From contig JAWKXN010000001.1 of assembly GCA_041396965.1 (NCBI GenBank), forward strand, positions 992,001 to 1,056,000: a stretch of DNA of 64,000 nt, read 5' to 3'. Shown one piece after another: positions 7,145 through 15,337 of this stretch. The stretch comes from Rickettsiales bacterium. Lineage in GTDB: Bacteria; Pseudomonadota; Alphaproteobacteria; Rickettsiales; SXRF01. Below the pieces are notes generated by a model. It ran no database searches. It was not told the origin of the DNA and saw nothing but the letters and a program-made list of their open reading frames with translations. Every line of letters starts with the position of its first letter. Position 1 is the first letter of the stretch. The position numbers and the translations under genes were made by a program.

Positions 7145-8935
7145 ATGCCAGCAAAACCCAAAACACCTCCTGATATATTACAAAACGCTATTGAGGACGC
7201 GACCAGAGCCTTAGCGCGGAAAGATAATCTTCAGGTTGAGTTCTCTAATATGAACAGCCGGAGTGATTCTGATAATAAAATTACCCTACCACCAATTTTT
7301 TCTAATTATAACCATGATGATCTGGCGAGAATAAGAGGAAAAGCCGATAGCAAGGCTATGTTCCTTCGCTATCATGATAAGAAATTGCATAATTCTATAA
7401 TCAAAGAATATCCACAGCAGGCTGAATTGTTTAATCGCTTTGAGGAAATAAGGACACAGTCTTTAGGTGGTAGTAAAATGTCAGGAGTACGCCACAATAT
7501 AGAAAGTTTTTTTAACAATGAATATAGAGATTTCCTAACAGATGAAAAACTCCCTCTCGCTGAGGAAATAATATTACAGGCGAGAAAGCATATCCAAAAT
7601 ATGGATCTTCCAGAAAAACTTGCCATATACGCTGGAAATCCCAGCACAAGCGTAAAGAAAATTATACCGTTACTTGCCGATATGCGAGCTTGCATTGACA
7701 ATCAGAAGGAATACGCGCGAATAATAGGACAGCTTGTTGATGTTGTTACCACGTCCGCTAGCACCAATGATAGTAAAGAAGATAAAAATAAAAAACCTAG
7801 TGATGACAGTGATAATAATAAAAAAACACCAGATAGCGGTGAACAGGAAAATGAGATAGTTTTTTCCTCAGGTGATAGTGTAAGTAGCAAAGAACAAACT
7901 AAGATCCAATTATCATCGCCACAAATAGAGCAAGCTGTAGAGCAGCAAGGTAAAGAAGAGAATGCGGCAACGCATAACAGTCCATATCCTTATAATTTTG
8001 ACGCGAAATCACTGGTAAATCCTTACCATGCCTATACCACTAAATTTGATGAGATAACTAGCGCCACCAAGCTAGCCACTCCAGCAGAGATTGAGAAATT
8101 ACGCGCGCAACTTGATGAAAGACTTACTCGTTTTCATACAGTGACATCACGTCTTGCTAATCGCTTACAGCGTTTGTTATTGGCAAAACAAGCAAGAAAA
8201 TGGTTGTTTGATGAAGAAGATGGAATAATTGACAGTAAAAAACTGTCCCGTGTCATTATAAAACCCAATTATAACCATATATATAAGTTAGAAGAGGAAA
8301 CGGATTTTCGTGATACCGTAGTCACTTTGCTTATTGATAATTCCGGCTCAATGCGTGGTAGACCAATTACCATAGCCGCGCTTTCGGCGGATATTATAGC
8401 CAAAACATTGGAGCGTTGTGGTATAAAAGTAGAGATACTTGGTTTTACCACTAAAGAATGGAAGGGCGGAAATTCCTACAAAAAATGGGTAAATGATAAT
8501 AAGCCATCAAAACCGGGTAGGCTTAACGACCTTATGCATATCATTTACAAATCAGCCGATAGCTCATGGCGGAAATCTCGGAAGAATCTTGGACTTATGC
8601 TAAAGGAAGGATTGTTGAAAGAAAATATAGATGGAGAGGCGATATTATGGGCGTGTGAGCGTTTGCTGACTAGGAATGAGCAAAGACGAATTCTGATGGT
8701 TATATCCGACGGCGCGCCGGTTGATGACAGCACTCTATCTTGCAACACTGGTAGTTATCTGGATAGCCATCTTAGAGAAGTTATAGAGTATGTGGAAACT
8801 AAATTACCGATAGAATTGGTTGCTATTGGCATTGGGCATGACGTAACCAGATATTACAAAAAAGCTATCACCATTTCTGATATAGAAAAACTCGGTGAGA
8901 CAATGACTGAGCAGCTATTAGATTTATTTAGATAA
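7145..8935 (+). CDS. cobT: Cobaltochelatase subunit CobT
   Basis: VWA-domain subunit that forms a ring complex with CobS and activates CobN for cobalt insertion. The 596 residues are close to the family length. An N-terminal helical region is followed by an acidic, Lys/Asn-rich linker (about residues 215-280) typical of CobT, then the von Willebrand A domain with the MIDAS motif DNSGSMRG near residue 398. MVISDGAPVDDSTL and ELVAIGIGHDV complete the metal-site region. Separated from cobS by the hairpin repeat but probably cotranscribed. Confidence 0.93.
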   Translation: MPAKPKTPPDILQNAIEDATRALARKDNLQVEFSNMNSRSDSDNKITLPPIFSNYNHDDLARIRGKADSKAMFLRYHDKKLHNSIIKEYPQQAELFNRFEEIRTQSLGGSKMSGVRHNIESFFNNEYRDFLTDEKLPLAEEIILQARKHIQNMDLPEKLAIYAGNPSTSVKKIIPLLADMRACIDNQKEYARIIGQLVDVVTTSASTNDSKEDKNKKPSDDSDNNKKTPDSGEQENEIVFSSGDSVSSKEQTKIQLSSPQIEQAVEQQGKEENAATHNSPYPYNFDAKSLVNPYHAYTTKFDEITSATKLATPAEIEKLRAQLDERLTRFHTVTSRLANRLQRLLLAKQARKWLFDEEDGIIDSKKLSRVIIKPNYNHIYKLEEETDFRDTVVTLLIDNSGSMRGRPITIAALSADIIAKTLERCGIKVEILGFTTKEWKGGNSYKKWVNDNKPSKPGRLNDLMHIIYKSADSSWRKSRKNLGLMLKEGLLKENIDGEAILWACERLLTRNEQRRILMVISDGAPVDDSTLSCNTGSYLDSHLREVIEYVETKLPIELVAIGIGHDVTRYYKKAITISDIEKLGETMTEQLLDLFR

Positions 8936-8992
8936 TAGTCACAAATCTCTAAATAATTTTTGGGGATGGTGGAGATTTACTTCAAAAAAAAA

Positions 8993-9304
8993 TTAAATTA
9001 CTATATATTCTGGAAAGTCCATACGAGAATGCAATACACGAAAAATAGAAATTATATTGCCTTCAATAGCGTAAATAATCGTGTGTTTGTTTACGTTCCA
9101 AGCTTTATAATTTTCTCCTATATCATTTCGTGCGTGCCCTAAATACGGGACTTCCTGAATGGTCTTCAAAGCTTTTCTAATGGCATCCGAGTAATTTTTA
9201 CGCTGTCTTTTACCGTAATTCTCATGTGTATACTGTAAAATATCAATAATGTCCGACTGCGCGATAGGAGCTATTTCTAATCTATACTTACTTTGGAATG
9301 ACAT
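8993..9304 (-). CDS. ParE-family toxin
   Basis: Type II toxin of the RelE/ParE superfamily, about 103 residues. YRLEIAPIAQSDIIDILQYT opens the fold, EVPYLGHARNDIGENYKAW and HTIIYAIEGNIISIFRVLHSRMDF form the C-terminal sheet. ParE proteins usually poison DNA gyrase. The ATG at 9304, which lies inside the end of the antitoxin gene (17-bp overlap), is preferred to one eight codons upstream, because such overlaps are normal in these operons and the domain begins there. This copy is intact, unlike the ParE relic at 5.2-5.5 kb. Confidence 0.82.
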   Translation of the reverse strand: MSFQSKYRLEIAPIAQSDIIDILQYTHENYGKRQRKNYSDAIRKALKTIQEVPYLGHARNDIGENYKAWNVNKHTIIYAIEGNIISIFRVLHSRMDFPEYIVI

Positions 9305-9575
9305 CAGGATTACTGATCGCTTTACCACTCTCAGCGTTTCTTATAGCAGTCTGTTCAATATTATCCATAAGCTCATCAGTAAATAATATTCCTTTCCCAA
9401 GCGCGGTTTGCTCAGCCCCAATCCTGATAGCGGCTCTAAAATTATCCTGACGTTCTTCAGCTTCTCTTTTTGCCCGTATGGCAGCCCTAACGACCTCAGT
9501 CTCGTTAGCGAAGTAGCCTTTTTCAACTTGCGATTTAATATAGTTCTCGTCTACCTTCGGAAATCCTATATTCAT
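9288..9575 (-). CDS. ParD-family antitoxin
   Basis: Ninety-five residue antitoxin for the overlapping ParE. VDENYIKSQVEKGYFANETEVVRAAIRA is the ribbon-helix-helix DNA-binding part; the remaining charged region (FTDELMDNIEQTAIRNAESG) would neutralise the toxin. Its stop overlaps the parE start, so the two are translationally coupled. It is unlike the ParD at 5.5 kb beyond the shared fold, so cross-neutralisation is uncertain. Confidence 0.8.
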   Translation of the reverse strand: MNIGFPKVDENYIKSQVEKGYFANETEVVRAAIRAKREAEERQDNFRAAIRIGAEQTALGKGILFTDELMDNIEQTAIRNAESGKAISNPDVIPK

Positions 9576-9707
9576 AATAAGACCTTTTTATGAACCAATT
9601 ATGTATTGATTATATGTGTATATAATATCAATTCTGACAGTTAAAAGCAAGCCGAAAACCTAACGTTAAAGAGTATAAGCGTAGCAGAGTTGCTTTTTAA
9701 GCGAGGA

Positions 9708-10004
9708 TTAAGCAGCCTCAGCGGCAGCCATTTTACGCTTAATTTGACGTTTTAACTTAGCGGCTTTTTCAGTCATTTTATTTGCTGAATGGCTAAGTAG
9801 GTAGCCATCAAGACCACCATTATGCTCAATGCTACGCAAAGTAGCGGCTGTTACCCTTAGTGGAACATTTACGCCGAGAACTTCGCTTTTTAAGGTAACA
9901 TGCTGTAAGTTAGGCATAAAACGAGTACGAGTTTTACGGTTAGAATGAGAAACATTATTCCCTGATTGAGAACCTGTTCCTGTTATGTCACAACGTTTAG
10001 ACAT
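9708..10004 (-). CDS. rpmB: 50S ribosomal protein L28
   Basis: Large-subunit ribosomal protein, 98 residues, the long form usual in alphaproteobacteria. The N-terminus MSKRCDITGTGSQSGNNVSHSNRKTRT has the expected GNNVSHSNRKT motif, followed by RFMPNLQHVTLKSEVLG and the basic C-terminus KLKRQIKRKM. The start is clear from conservation. It follows the TlpA-like gene on the same strand with a 56-bp gap. Proximity to cobS-cobT fits common alphaproteobacterial synteny. Confidence 0.96.
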   Translation of the reverse strand: MSKRCDITGTGSQSGNNVSHSNRKTRTRFMPNLQHVTLKSEVLGVNVPLRVTAATLRSIEHNGGLDGYLLSHSANKMTEKAAKLKRQIKRKMAAAEAA

Positions 10005-10060
10005 GATGTTACCTTTTGATTTGTAGAGATTTTAGAGTTAAACAGGCGGGCTTTATATAT

Positions 10061-10636
10061 CTATATATCTTTTAAGTCAAGATATTCCTCTATCAAATTG
10101 GTTGTTTCCTCACTTTCCCATTTAACCACTGATTGCTTGCGTAACACTATCATTCCAGTCTTATCTATAAATATAGTGGTTGGCAGAGCATCAATTTTAA
10201 GAGCCTTAAATGCTTTCATATAAACATCATAAAATACGTCAAGATTATCTATTTTATTGTCTTTCAAGAATTTTTCTACTTTATCAACATTTTTTCCATC
10301 TAGGGAAATCGCAATAACCTTAAACCCTTTACCTTTATATTTTTCTTGAGTTTTACTTACTTCCGGTAATTCCTTTACACATGGCGGACACCAAGTAGCC
10401 CAAAAATGCAGAGCGGTAAGCTTGTTACCGCTAGGGTCGAATTTATGTTCTTTATTACTTTTGTCAGTATAACTTATATCCGGCATTACATCTATTACGG
10501 ATTCAGCTTTTGCTATGTCGGTAAAAAATAGGCTATTAGCTAAAACAGTGATAGCGATAATAACCGGTAACAAAATAAATATAACTCTCCTACTTGCCAA
10601 AGAGTGAAGAAACGATGTAAATCTTTGCGTAAACAT
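10061..10636 (-). CDS. TlpA-like thioredoxin-fold disulfide reductase
   Basis: Membrane-anchored periplasmic thiol-disulfide protein. One N-terminal helix (RRVIFILLPVIIAITVLANSLFF) is followed by a thioredoxin fold with active site WATWCPPCVKE and the cis-Pro region IDALPTTIFID. Likely reduces disulfides, for example in cytochrome c maturation. The ATG at 10636 is chosen over one 12 codons upstream, because the longer form would run into the divergent argH start at 10650. The tlpA-argH divergent pair is common in alphaproteobacteria. Confidence 0.85.
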   Translation of the reverse strand: MFTQRFTSFLHSLASRRVIFILLPVIIAITVLANSLFFTDIAKAESVIDVMPDISYTDKSNKEHKFDPSGNKLTALHFWATWCPPCVKELPEVSKTQEKYKGKGFKVIAISLDGKNVDKVEKFLKDNKIDNLDVFYDVYMKAFKALKIDALPTTIFIDKTGMIVLRKQSVVKWESEETTNLIEEYLDLKDI

Positions 10637-10649
10637 AAAGGAGCTTCCT

Positions 10650-12068
10650 ATGGTTGATTCAACAGATAACACAAAAAATAAAGTTTCCTCAGCGAACCAG
10701 ATGTGGGGTGGGCAATTTTCCTATCCACCTGACAAACTCATGGCTAAGATTAATGTATCCGTAGATTTTGATAAGATACTCTACAGGCAAGATATAAAAG
10801 GGTCAATAGCCCATGCTAAAATGTTAGCTACTCAAGGAATAATAGATAGTAAAGACTCAGTGGAAATTATAGCTGGTCTTTCAGAGATCGCGCTAGATAT
10901 AGAAAATGGTGATTTTGAATTCAAAGAAGAGCTGGAAGATATTCATATGAATATAGAGGCAGCCTTAAAAGAAAGAATAGGGGATGCTGCTGGTAGGCTC
11001 CATACCGCTCGTTCGCGCAATGATCAGGTGGCGACCGATTTTCGGCTTTATATAAGAGATGCTATGGATTCCTTAGATAACCATATAAAAGAACTCCAAA
11101 CATCGCTTCTTGATAAGGCAGAAGAAAATACAGATAGCGTAATGCCGGGATTTACTCATTTACAAGTGGCACAGCCGGTAATTTTCGCTCATCATTTGCT
11201 GGCTTATGTGGAGATGCTTCAAAGAGACAGGCATAGACTTAAAGACGCTAGAAACAGACTCAATGAGTCTCCACTTGGTGCTGCGGCGCTCGCTGGAACC
11301 TCATTTCCTATAGACCGTTTTATGACAGCTAAGGAACTTGGTTTTGGCAGGCCTATGGCAAATTCACTAGACGCTGTATCGGATCGTGATTTCGCTATGG
11401 AATATTTATCAACTTCTGCCATTTGCGCCTTACATTTATCACGTCTTGCTGAGGAAATGGTTATGTGGTCAAGCGCGCAATTCGCCTTTATTAGTTTTTC
11501 AGACGCTTATTCTACTGGAAGTTCTATAATGCCACAAAAGCGTAATCCTGACGCTGCTGAGCTTATCAGAGGGAAAAGTGGGAGGATGCTTGGTAACATG
11601 ATAGCGTTGTTTACTACTATGAAATCACTGCCTCTTGCTTATAATAAAGATACGCAGGAGGATAAAGAACCAGTATTTGATACGGCGAGTAATATCAGCT
11701 TATGTGTTCAAGCTATGAGTGGTATGGTTAGGGATTTAACCGTAAATAAAGAAAATATGAAAAAAGCGGCGGGAGCTGCGTATTCCACCGCCACTGATCT
11801 TGCTGACTGGTTGGTTAGGGAATTGAAAATGCCGTTCCGTAATGCCCATCATGTTACCGCGAGGATTGTAAAATTAGCGTCTGATAGAAAAATCGCTTTG
11901 GAAGAATTGCCGCTTGCTGAAATGCAGACTATAGAACCACATATAAATGAAAATATATTTGATTTTTTAAGTGTGGAAAATTCAGTTAATAGCAGAAAAA
12001 GTTATGGAGGGACTTCTCCTTATAACGTAAAACAAGCGATAGCTGAGGCAAGAAGCAGGATAGTCTAA
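10650..12068 (+). CDS. argH: Argininosuccinate lyase
   Basis: Splits argininosuccinate to arginine and fumarate, the last step of arginine synthesis. The 472 residues belong to the fumarase/aspartase superfamily. TARSRNDQVATDFRLY and the signature GSSIMPQKRNPDAAELIRGK (about residues 290-309, with the catalytic serine loop) are complete. AAGGAG precedes the ATG by 6 bases. The gene is divergent from the tlpA-like gene with a 13-bp gap and is followed by the small lipoprotein lptM and a terminator. Confidence 0.96.
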   Translation: MVDSTDNTKNKVSSANQMWGGQFSYPPDKLMAKINVSVDFDKILYRQDIKGSIAHAKMLATQGIIDSKDSVEIIAGLSEIALDIENGDFEFKEELEDIHMNIEAALKERIGDAAGRLHTARSRNDQVATDFRLYIRDAMDSLDNHIKELQTSLLDKAEENTDSVMPGFTHLQVAQPVIFAHHLLAYVEMLQRDRHRLKDARNRLNESPLGAAALAGTSFPIDRFMTAKELGFGRPMANSLDAVSDRDFAMEYLSTSAICALHLSRLAEEMVMWSSAQFAFISFSDAYSTGSSIMPQKRNPDAAELIRGKSGRMLGNMIALFTTMKSLPLAYNKDTQEDKEPVFDTASNISLCVQAMSGMVRDLTVNKENMKKAAGAAYSTATDLADWLVRELKMPFRNAHHVTARIVKLASDRKIALEELPLAEMQTIEPHINENIFDFLSVENSVNSRKSYGGTSPYNVKQAIAEARSRIV

Positions 12069-12106
12069 ACAATATTATTCTATTATCATAATAGTAAGGA
12101 GATAAT

Positions 12107-12226
12107 ATGCGTTCTTTTGTAATTATAATATCAGCTATGATTCTAGTGCAATTAACAGCTTCATGCGGTATAAAAGGAAACCTAAAAACACCAGACCAAA
12201 TTGAACGGGAAGCTAGTAAAAAATAA
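12107..12226 (+). CDS. lptM: Small lipoprotein, LptM-like
   Basis: A 39-residue lipoprotein. MRSFVIIISAMILVQLTASC ends in a lipobox (LTASC, Cys20) and the mature part has GIKGNLKTP, which matches the short LptM/YifL family (GxKGPLxxP) that helps LptD-LptE assembly at the outer membrane. AAGGAG lies 8 bases before the ATG. The position right after argH is the classic one; lysA, which usually follows, is absent here. A terminator overlaps the stop codon. Confidence 0.8.
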   Translation: MRSFVIIISAMILVQLTASCGIKGNLKTPDQIEREASKK

Positions 12227-12260
12227 AAAAGCCACAAACTTAAGTTCATGGCTTTTTTCA
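12225..12260. terminator. Bidirectional intrinsic terminator
   Basis: AAAAAAGCCA pairs with TGGCTTTTTT around an inner AACTT/AAGTT stem. It has a T run on either strand, so it can end both the argH-lptM transcript on the plus strand and the DUF465 gene transcript on the minus strand. Confidence 0.8.
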
Positions 12261-12290
12261 GTTATATGCTTTTATAGTTAAGGGTTTTAG

Positions 12291-12476
12291 CTACGCCGAA
12301 ACCTTTTCTCCCATGTCAATACATCGCTGCATTTCCTCTTTTATTAGCAGCTTTTGTTTCTTAAGCTCGGTTATCACACCAAAGTCGGGAGACGGATGGT
12401 TCATTTCCTCAGTAATTTGTTCTTTAATTTGCGCGTGTTTTTCAGATAATGATTCTATATGTGACTGAATAGACAT
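12291..12476 (-). CDS. DUF465 (YdcH-like) small protein
   Basis: A 61-residue helical protein of the DUF465/YdcH family. The antiparallel helical hairpin is visible: IQSHIESLSEKHAQIKEQI, a turn at NHPSPDFGVI, then TELKKQKLLIKEEMQRC. The ELKKQKLLIKEEM block is the family signature. Function is unknown; such proteins are widespread in alphaproteobacteria. Monocistronic, ended by the bidirectional terminator shared with lptM. Confidence 0.75.
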   Translation of the reverse strand: MSIQSHIESLSEKHAQIKEQITEEMNHPSPDFGVITELKKQKLLIKEEMQRCIDMGEKVSA

Positions 12477-12817
12477 AACAGTATTAACCCTTTCTTTAGA
12501 ATTGAATTTACGGTCAATAATTCTGCTGATTTTATAAGAACATAGTAATATGTAAGCTTATTATATCATGCTTCCCATAATCTACTGATGTTGCTTTTTT
12601 ATCGCAGTTTCACCAAATAATTTATAGTGAACGTCATACATTATACAAAAAAATTGACTATATTTTCAAGATAAAAGATGTTAACAGCTTTTTATTTTTC
12701 TTGCGATCAATGCGCTGTGGTATAAATAATCCATAGTAACTTGCGGTAAGAATTACCCAAGTTACTATCAAAACCTGCTCCAAAAGAGTCAGTTTTGCGC
12801 CGCGAAGCGAGCGAGAT

Positions 12818-12847
12818 GCCTTTATTTTTATGGGTAAAAATAAAGGC
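12818..12847. repeat. Perfect 13-bp hairpin
   Basis: GCCTTTATTTTTA, loop TGGG, TAAAAATAAAGGC. A perfect inverted repeat next to the GC-rich GCGAAGCGAGCGAG motif. It is not close to the end of any gene, so it is more likely part of a dispersed element than a terminator. Confidence 0.6.
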
Positions 12848-12948
12848 AATTTACTATAGTTAAATCAGTGTGATTTATAAATTTGTCTTTTATTGATGGC
12901 AATTATCTATACAAAGATTTTTAATAAAATTGATGGTATTTTCAGTAA

Positions 12949-12967
12949 TGGTCGGGGAGGTAGGATT
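12949..12967 (-). other. tRNA-Pro 3'-end fragment
   Basis: TGGTCGGGGAGGTAGGATT on the plus strand matches the 3' end of the tRNA-Pro gene (13618-13636) at 18 of 19 positions, including the encoded CCA and acceptor arm. The match stops in the T arm and the remaining tRNA is absent. It lies in the same orientation, downstream of the tRNA. Confidence 0.65.
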
Positions 12968-12971
12968 GATA

Positions 12972-13052
12972 AATGACCTACTGGTCATTCACCCTACGGG
13001 TGGCTATGCCGTCTAATTTTGCTTGCTGCAAAATTGTCGAACCTAACGGTTC
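12972..13052. repeat. Array of four short stem-loops
   Basis: Successive hairpins: AATGACC-TACT-GGTCATT (12972-12989), CACCC-TAC-GGGTG (12990-13002), AATTTTGC-TTGCT-GCAAAATT (13015-13035) and GAACC-TAAC-GGTTC (13039-13052). The first has the same GACC-4nt-GGTC core as the repeats in valS and after cobS. The array appears to interrupt a tRNA-like T-arm sequence: TAGGATT lies before it, CGAACCTAACG after it. Confidence 0.6.
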
Positions 13053-13078
13053 TTATCCTATCAAATAACCGCAACATT

Positions 13079-13109
13079 ACTAAAAAAGGGCGTAAAGCCC
13101 TTCTTTAGT
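13079..13109 (-). terminator. Hairpin with T run
   Basis: ACTAAAAAAGGGC, loop GTAAA, GCCCTTCTTTAGT, with one mismatch. On the minus strand the GAAGGGC/GCCCTTT stem runs into six T residues, a plausible intrinsic terminator for the membrane-protein gene or the tRNA-Pro transcript located to its right. Confidence 0.5.
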
Positions 13110-13223
13110 AATGGTCGGAGCGGCTGTACGTCTTTAGAACCAATGAGGGGTTAAAGTTGGTTATTTTACAATTGCCTATCAGGATTCCTAATCAGATAGT
13201 AAAGGCAGCTTTTTCTATTTGAG

Positions 13224-13589
13224 TTATATTCCTATCATGCCCACTGAATAATAAAGCCATTTTATTGCAGAAATAATCAGTATAACTCCCAGAAATAAGA
13301 TAAAGATCAACTTTTCTGTCCTTAGATATTTTATGTGCAAGTAAATTAAAACTGCCCAATAGCCAATAAGTAGCATTATGAAAGATAAGCCATGAACACG
13401 TAGAGCAGAACCATCAAAAAAAGTGATTGTATGTAGAAAAGAAAACGGCATAGCCAATAAGGCATATAGAGTATGACCAATAATCATCTCGGCGATATCA
13501 GGCCAATGATTCCAGTGAAAATAAAAAGAGGTGGTGGATATAGCAATTGCCATCAACCAAAGAAGTATTATTGATAAAAATTTCTTCAT
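13224..13589 (-). CDS. Small integral membrane protein of unknown function
   Basis: About 121 residues with four hydrophobic helices: FLSIILLWLMAIAISTTSFYF, MIIGHTLYALLAMPFSFL, LSFIMLLIGYWAVLIYLHI and KLIFILFLGVILIISAIKWLYY. A short charged loop (KYLRTEK) separates the last two. I do not recognise a family. The ATG at 13589 is used because the longer upstream frame would translate the tRNA-Pro gene on the same strand. It lies 28 bp downstream of tRNA-Pro, so it may be cotranscribed with it. Confidence 0.55.
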   Translation of the reverse strand: MKKFLSIILLWLMAIAISTTSFYFHWNHWPDIAEMIIGHTLYALLAMPFSFLHTITFFDGSALRVHGLSFIMLLIGYWAVLIYLHIKYLRTEKLIFILFLGVILIISAIKWLYYSVGMIGI

Positions 13590-13617
13590 ATATATGAGCA
13601 CCTTAAATGTTCGAACA

Positions 13618-13694
<77 letters not shown>

Positions 13695-13906
13695 ACTAAA
13701 CACTCCTAACAACAAATATCCATTTGTGGTTAGGCATAATACATATTCAATATACATCAAATAGAGGCGTTATATAAGCTTTTTATTGACGAATATCCTA
13801 TTAAAGATGTACTAACAGTTTACAACACGATAAGCAATAATATCATATCAATGAATTATGCGAATCACCTTCTTAAACATCAATAATTAACTGTCAACTA
13901 AAAATT

Positions 13907-14791
13907 ATGATTAAAGGTATATATACAGCGTTAATTACCCCATTTACCTCTGAAAACACTATAGATGAGAAAAAATTTGGTGATTTTATAGAATGGCAGA
14001 TAGAGGAGGGGGTGCACGGTCTTGTCCCATGCGGGACTACTGGTGAGTCGCCTACTCTTACTCATGACGAGCATAACAGAGTCATAGAGCTATGTGTTGA
14101 GGCGGCGGCGGGCAGAGCGCATATTATGGCGGGAACTGGCTCAAACTCAACAGATGAGGCTATAATGACCACTCAGCACGCCAAAAAAGTTGGCGCTGAT
14201 AGCGTGCTTGTAGTCGCCCCATATTATAATAAACCAAATCAAGAAGGTATTTATCAGCATTTTAAGGCTATTAATGACGCTGTGGAAATACCGATAATAA
14301 TATATAATGTTCCTAGTCGTAGCGTGGTTAATATATCAGATGATACTATAGCTCGTCTCGCTCATCTTCCTAATGTCGTTGGAGTTAAGGATGCTACCGG
14401 CGATCTAGCCCGTCCTTATCTTTTGAGAAATAAATTGAAAGATTTAGATAAAGATTTTTTTATGTTTTCTGGTGAGGACATGACAGCGGTCGCGTTTAAC
14501 GCTTCTGGAGGACATGGTTGTATCTCAGTATCGGCTAATATTGTTCCCAGCCTTTGCGCAAAAATACAAAATAAATGTTTTTCCGGTGATTATTATTCAG
14601 CATTAGAACTACAAGATAAATTAACAGAATTAAATGACGCGATGTTTAGAGAGACAAGCCCTTGTCCCGTAAAGTATGCTGCATCATTAATAGGTAAATC
14701 TTCGCCATACTTAAGATTGCCATTAGTTGAAGTTACGGAAACAACTAAAAATGAAATTAAAAAAATATTAATCAATTTAGACTTGCTATAA
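13907..14791 (+). CDS. dapA: 4-hydroxy-tetrahydrodipicolinate synthase
   Basis: Condenses pyruvate with aspartate-semialdehyde, the first committed step to lysine and meso-diaminopimelate. The 294 residues form a TIM barrel. GTTGESPTLTHDEH, the YYNKPNQEGIYQHF tyrosine region and the Schiff-base lysine in VVGVKDATGDLAR (about residue 160) are all present. dapA followed closely by smpB (43-bp gap) is a recurrent arrangement in alphaproteobacteria. Confidence 0.96.
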   Translation: MIKGIYTALITPFTSENTIDEKKFGDFIEWQIEEGVHGLVPCGTTGESPTLTHDEHNRVIELCVEAAAGRAHIMAGTGSNSTDEAIMTTQHAKKVGADSVLVVAPYYNKPNQEGIYQHFKAINDAVEIPIIIYNVPSRSVVNISDDTIARLAHLPNVVGVKDATGDLARPYLLRNKLKDLDKDFFMFSGEDMTAVAFNASGGHGCISVSANIVPSLCAKIQNKCFSGDYYSALELQDKLTELNDAMFRETSPCPVKYAASLIGKSSPYLRLPLVEVTETTKNEIKKILINLDLL

Positions 14792-14834
14792 AAGAATTTT
14801 TCATCTTTATTAGCGCAGTGATTGGAATGATTCC

Positions 14835-15323
14835 ATGACAGGAAAAAATAAAGCGGCAAAAAAAAATACTGGAAATAGTATAGCGTTAAATCGTAAAGCT
14901 CGTTTTGAATTTTCTGTTGAGGAAGAGTTTGAAGCTGGCATTGTGCTAACGGGGACTGAAGTTAAGTCGCTACGTGCGGGCAAGGCTCAGATAATGGATG
15001 CCTATGCTGGTGAAAAAAATGGTGAGATATGGTTATTTAACTCATATATCGCTGAATATTCCGGTGGGAATCGTTTTAATCATGAGCCACGTAGACCACG
15101 TAAGTTGCTACTGCATAAAAAACAGATACGCAAACTACTTGGTAAACTTAAGGTTAAAGGAGTTACATTGGTGCCAATGTCTCTCTACCTTAATAGTCGT
15201 GGTTTAATTAAAATAAAATTGGCACTAGCGACGGGTAAAAAACAATATGAAAAACGTGATGCTATAAAACAACGTGATTGGCAGCGCGATAAAGCAAGAA
15301 TTATAAGAAATAAAAACGGGTAA
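14835..15323 (+). CDS. smpB: SsrA-binding protein
   Basis: Binds tmRNA and delivers it to stalled ribosomes in trans-translation. 162 residues. The OB-fold begins NRKARFEFSVEEEFEAGIVLTGTEVKSLR, and GKAQIMDAYAG follows. The basic C-terminal tail (KKQYEKRDAIKQRDWQRDKAR), which enters the mRNA channel, is intact. The tmRNA gene itself was not found in this window. The next gene starts 15 bp downstream and may be cotranscribed. Confidence 0.96.
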   Translation: MTGKNKAAKKNTGNSIALNRKARFEFSVEEEFEAGIVLTGTEVKSLRAGKAQIMDAYAGEKNGEIWLFNSYIAEYSGGNRFNHEPRRPRKLLLHKKQIRKLLGKLKVKGVTLVPMSLYLNSRGLIKIKLALATGKKQYEKRDAIKQRDWQRDKARIIRNKNG

Positions 15324-15337
15324 TTATAGGTATTTAT

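Larger units (their letters stand above)
12477..13223. other. Non-coding stretch rich in hairpins and tRNA-like fragments
   Basis: No convincing gene in about 750 bp. It holds a GC-richer island with GCCGCGAAGCGAGCGAG (12799-12815), a perfect 13-bp hairpin (12818-12847), and a mosaic from 12949 to 13118 with a 19-base copy of the tRNA-Pro 3' end, four short stem-loops and a larger hairpin. A 63-codon frame on the minus strand (12658-12849) reads through the repeat and is probably not a gene. Confidence 0.6.

Noticed and set aside
12658..12849. 63-codon frame in the gene-free region
   Set aside because: It starts inside a perfect hairpin and reads through the dispersed GCGAAGCGAG motif; composition and context do not support a gene.
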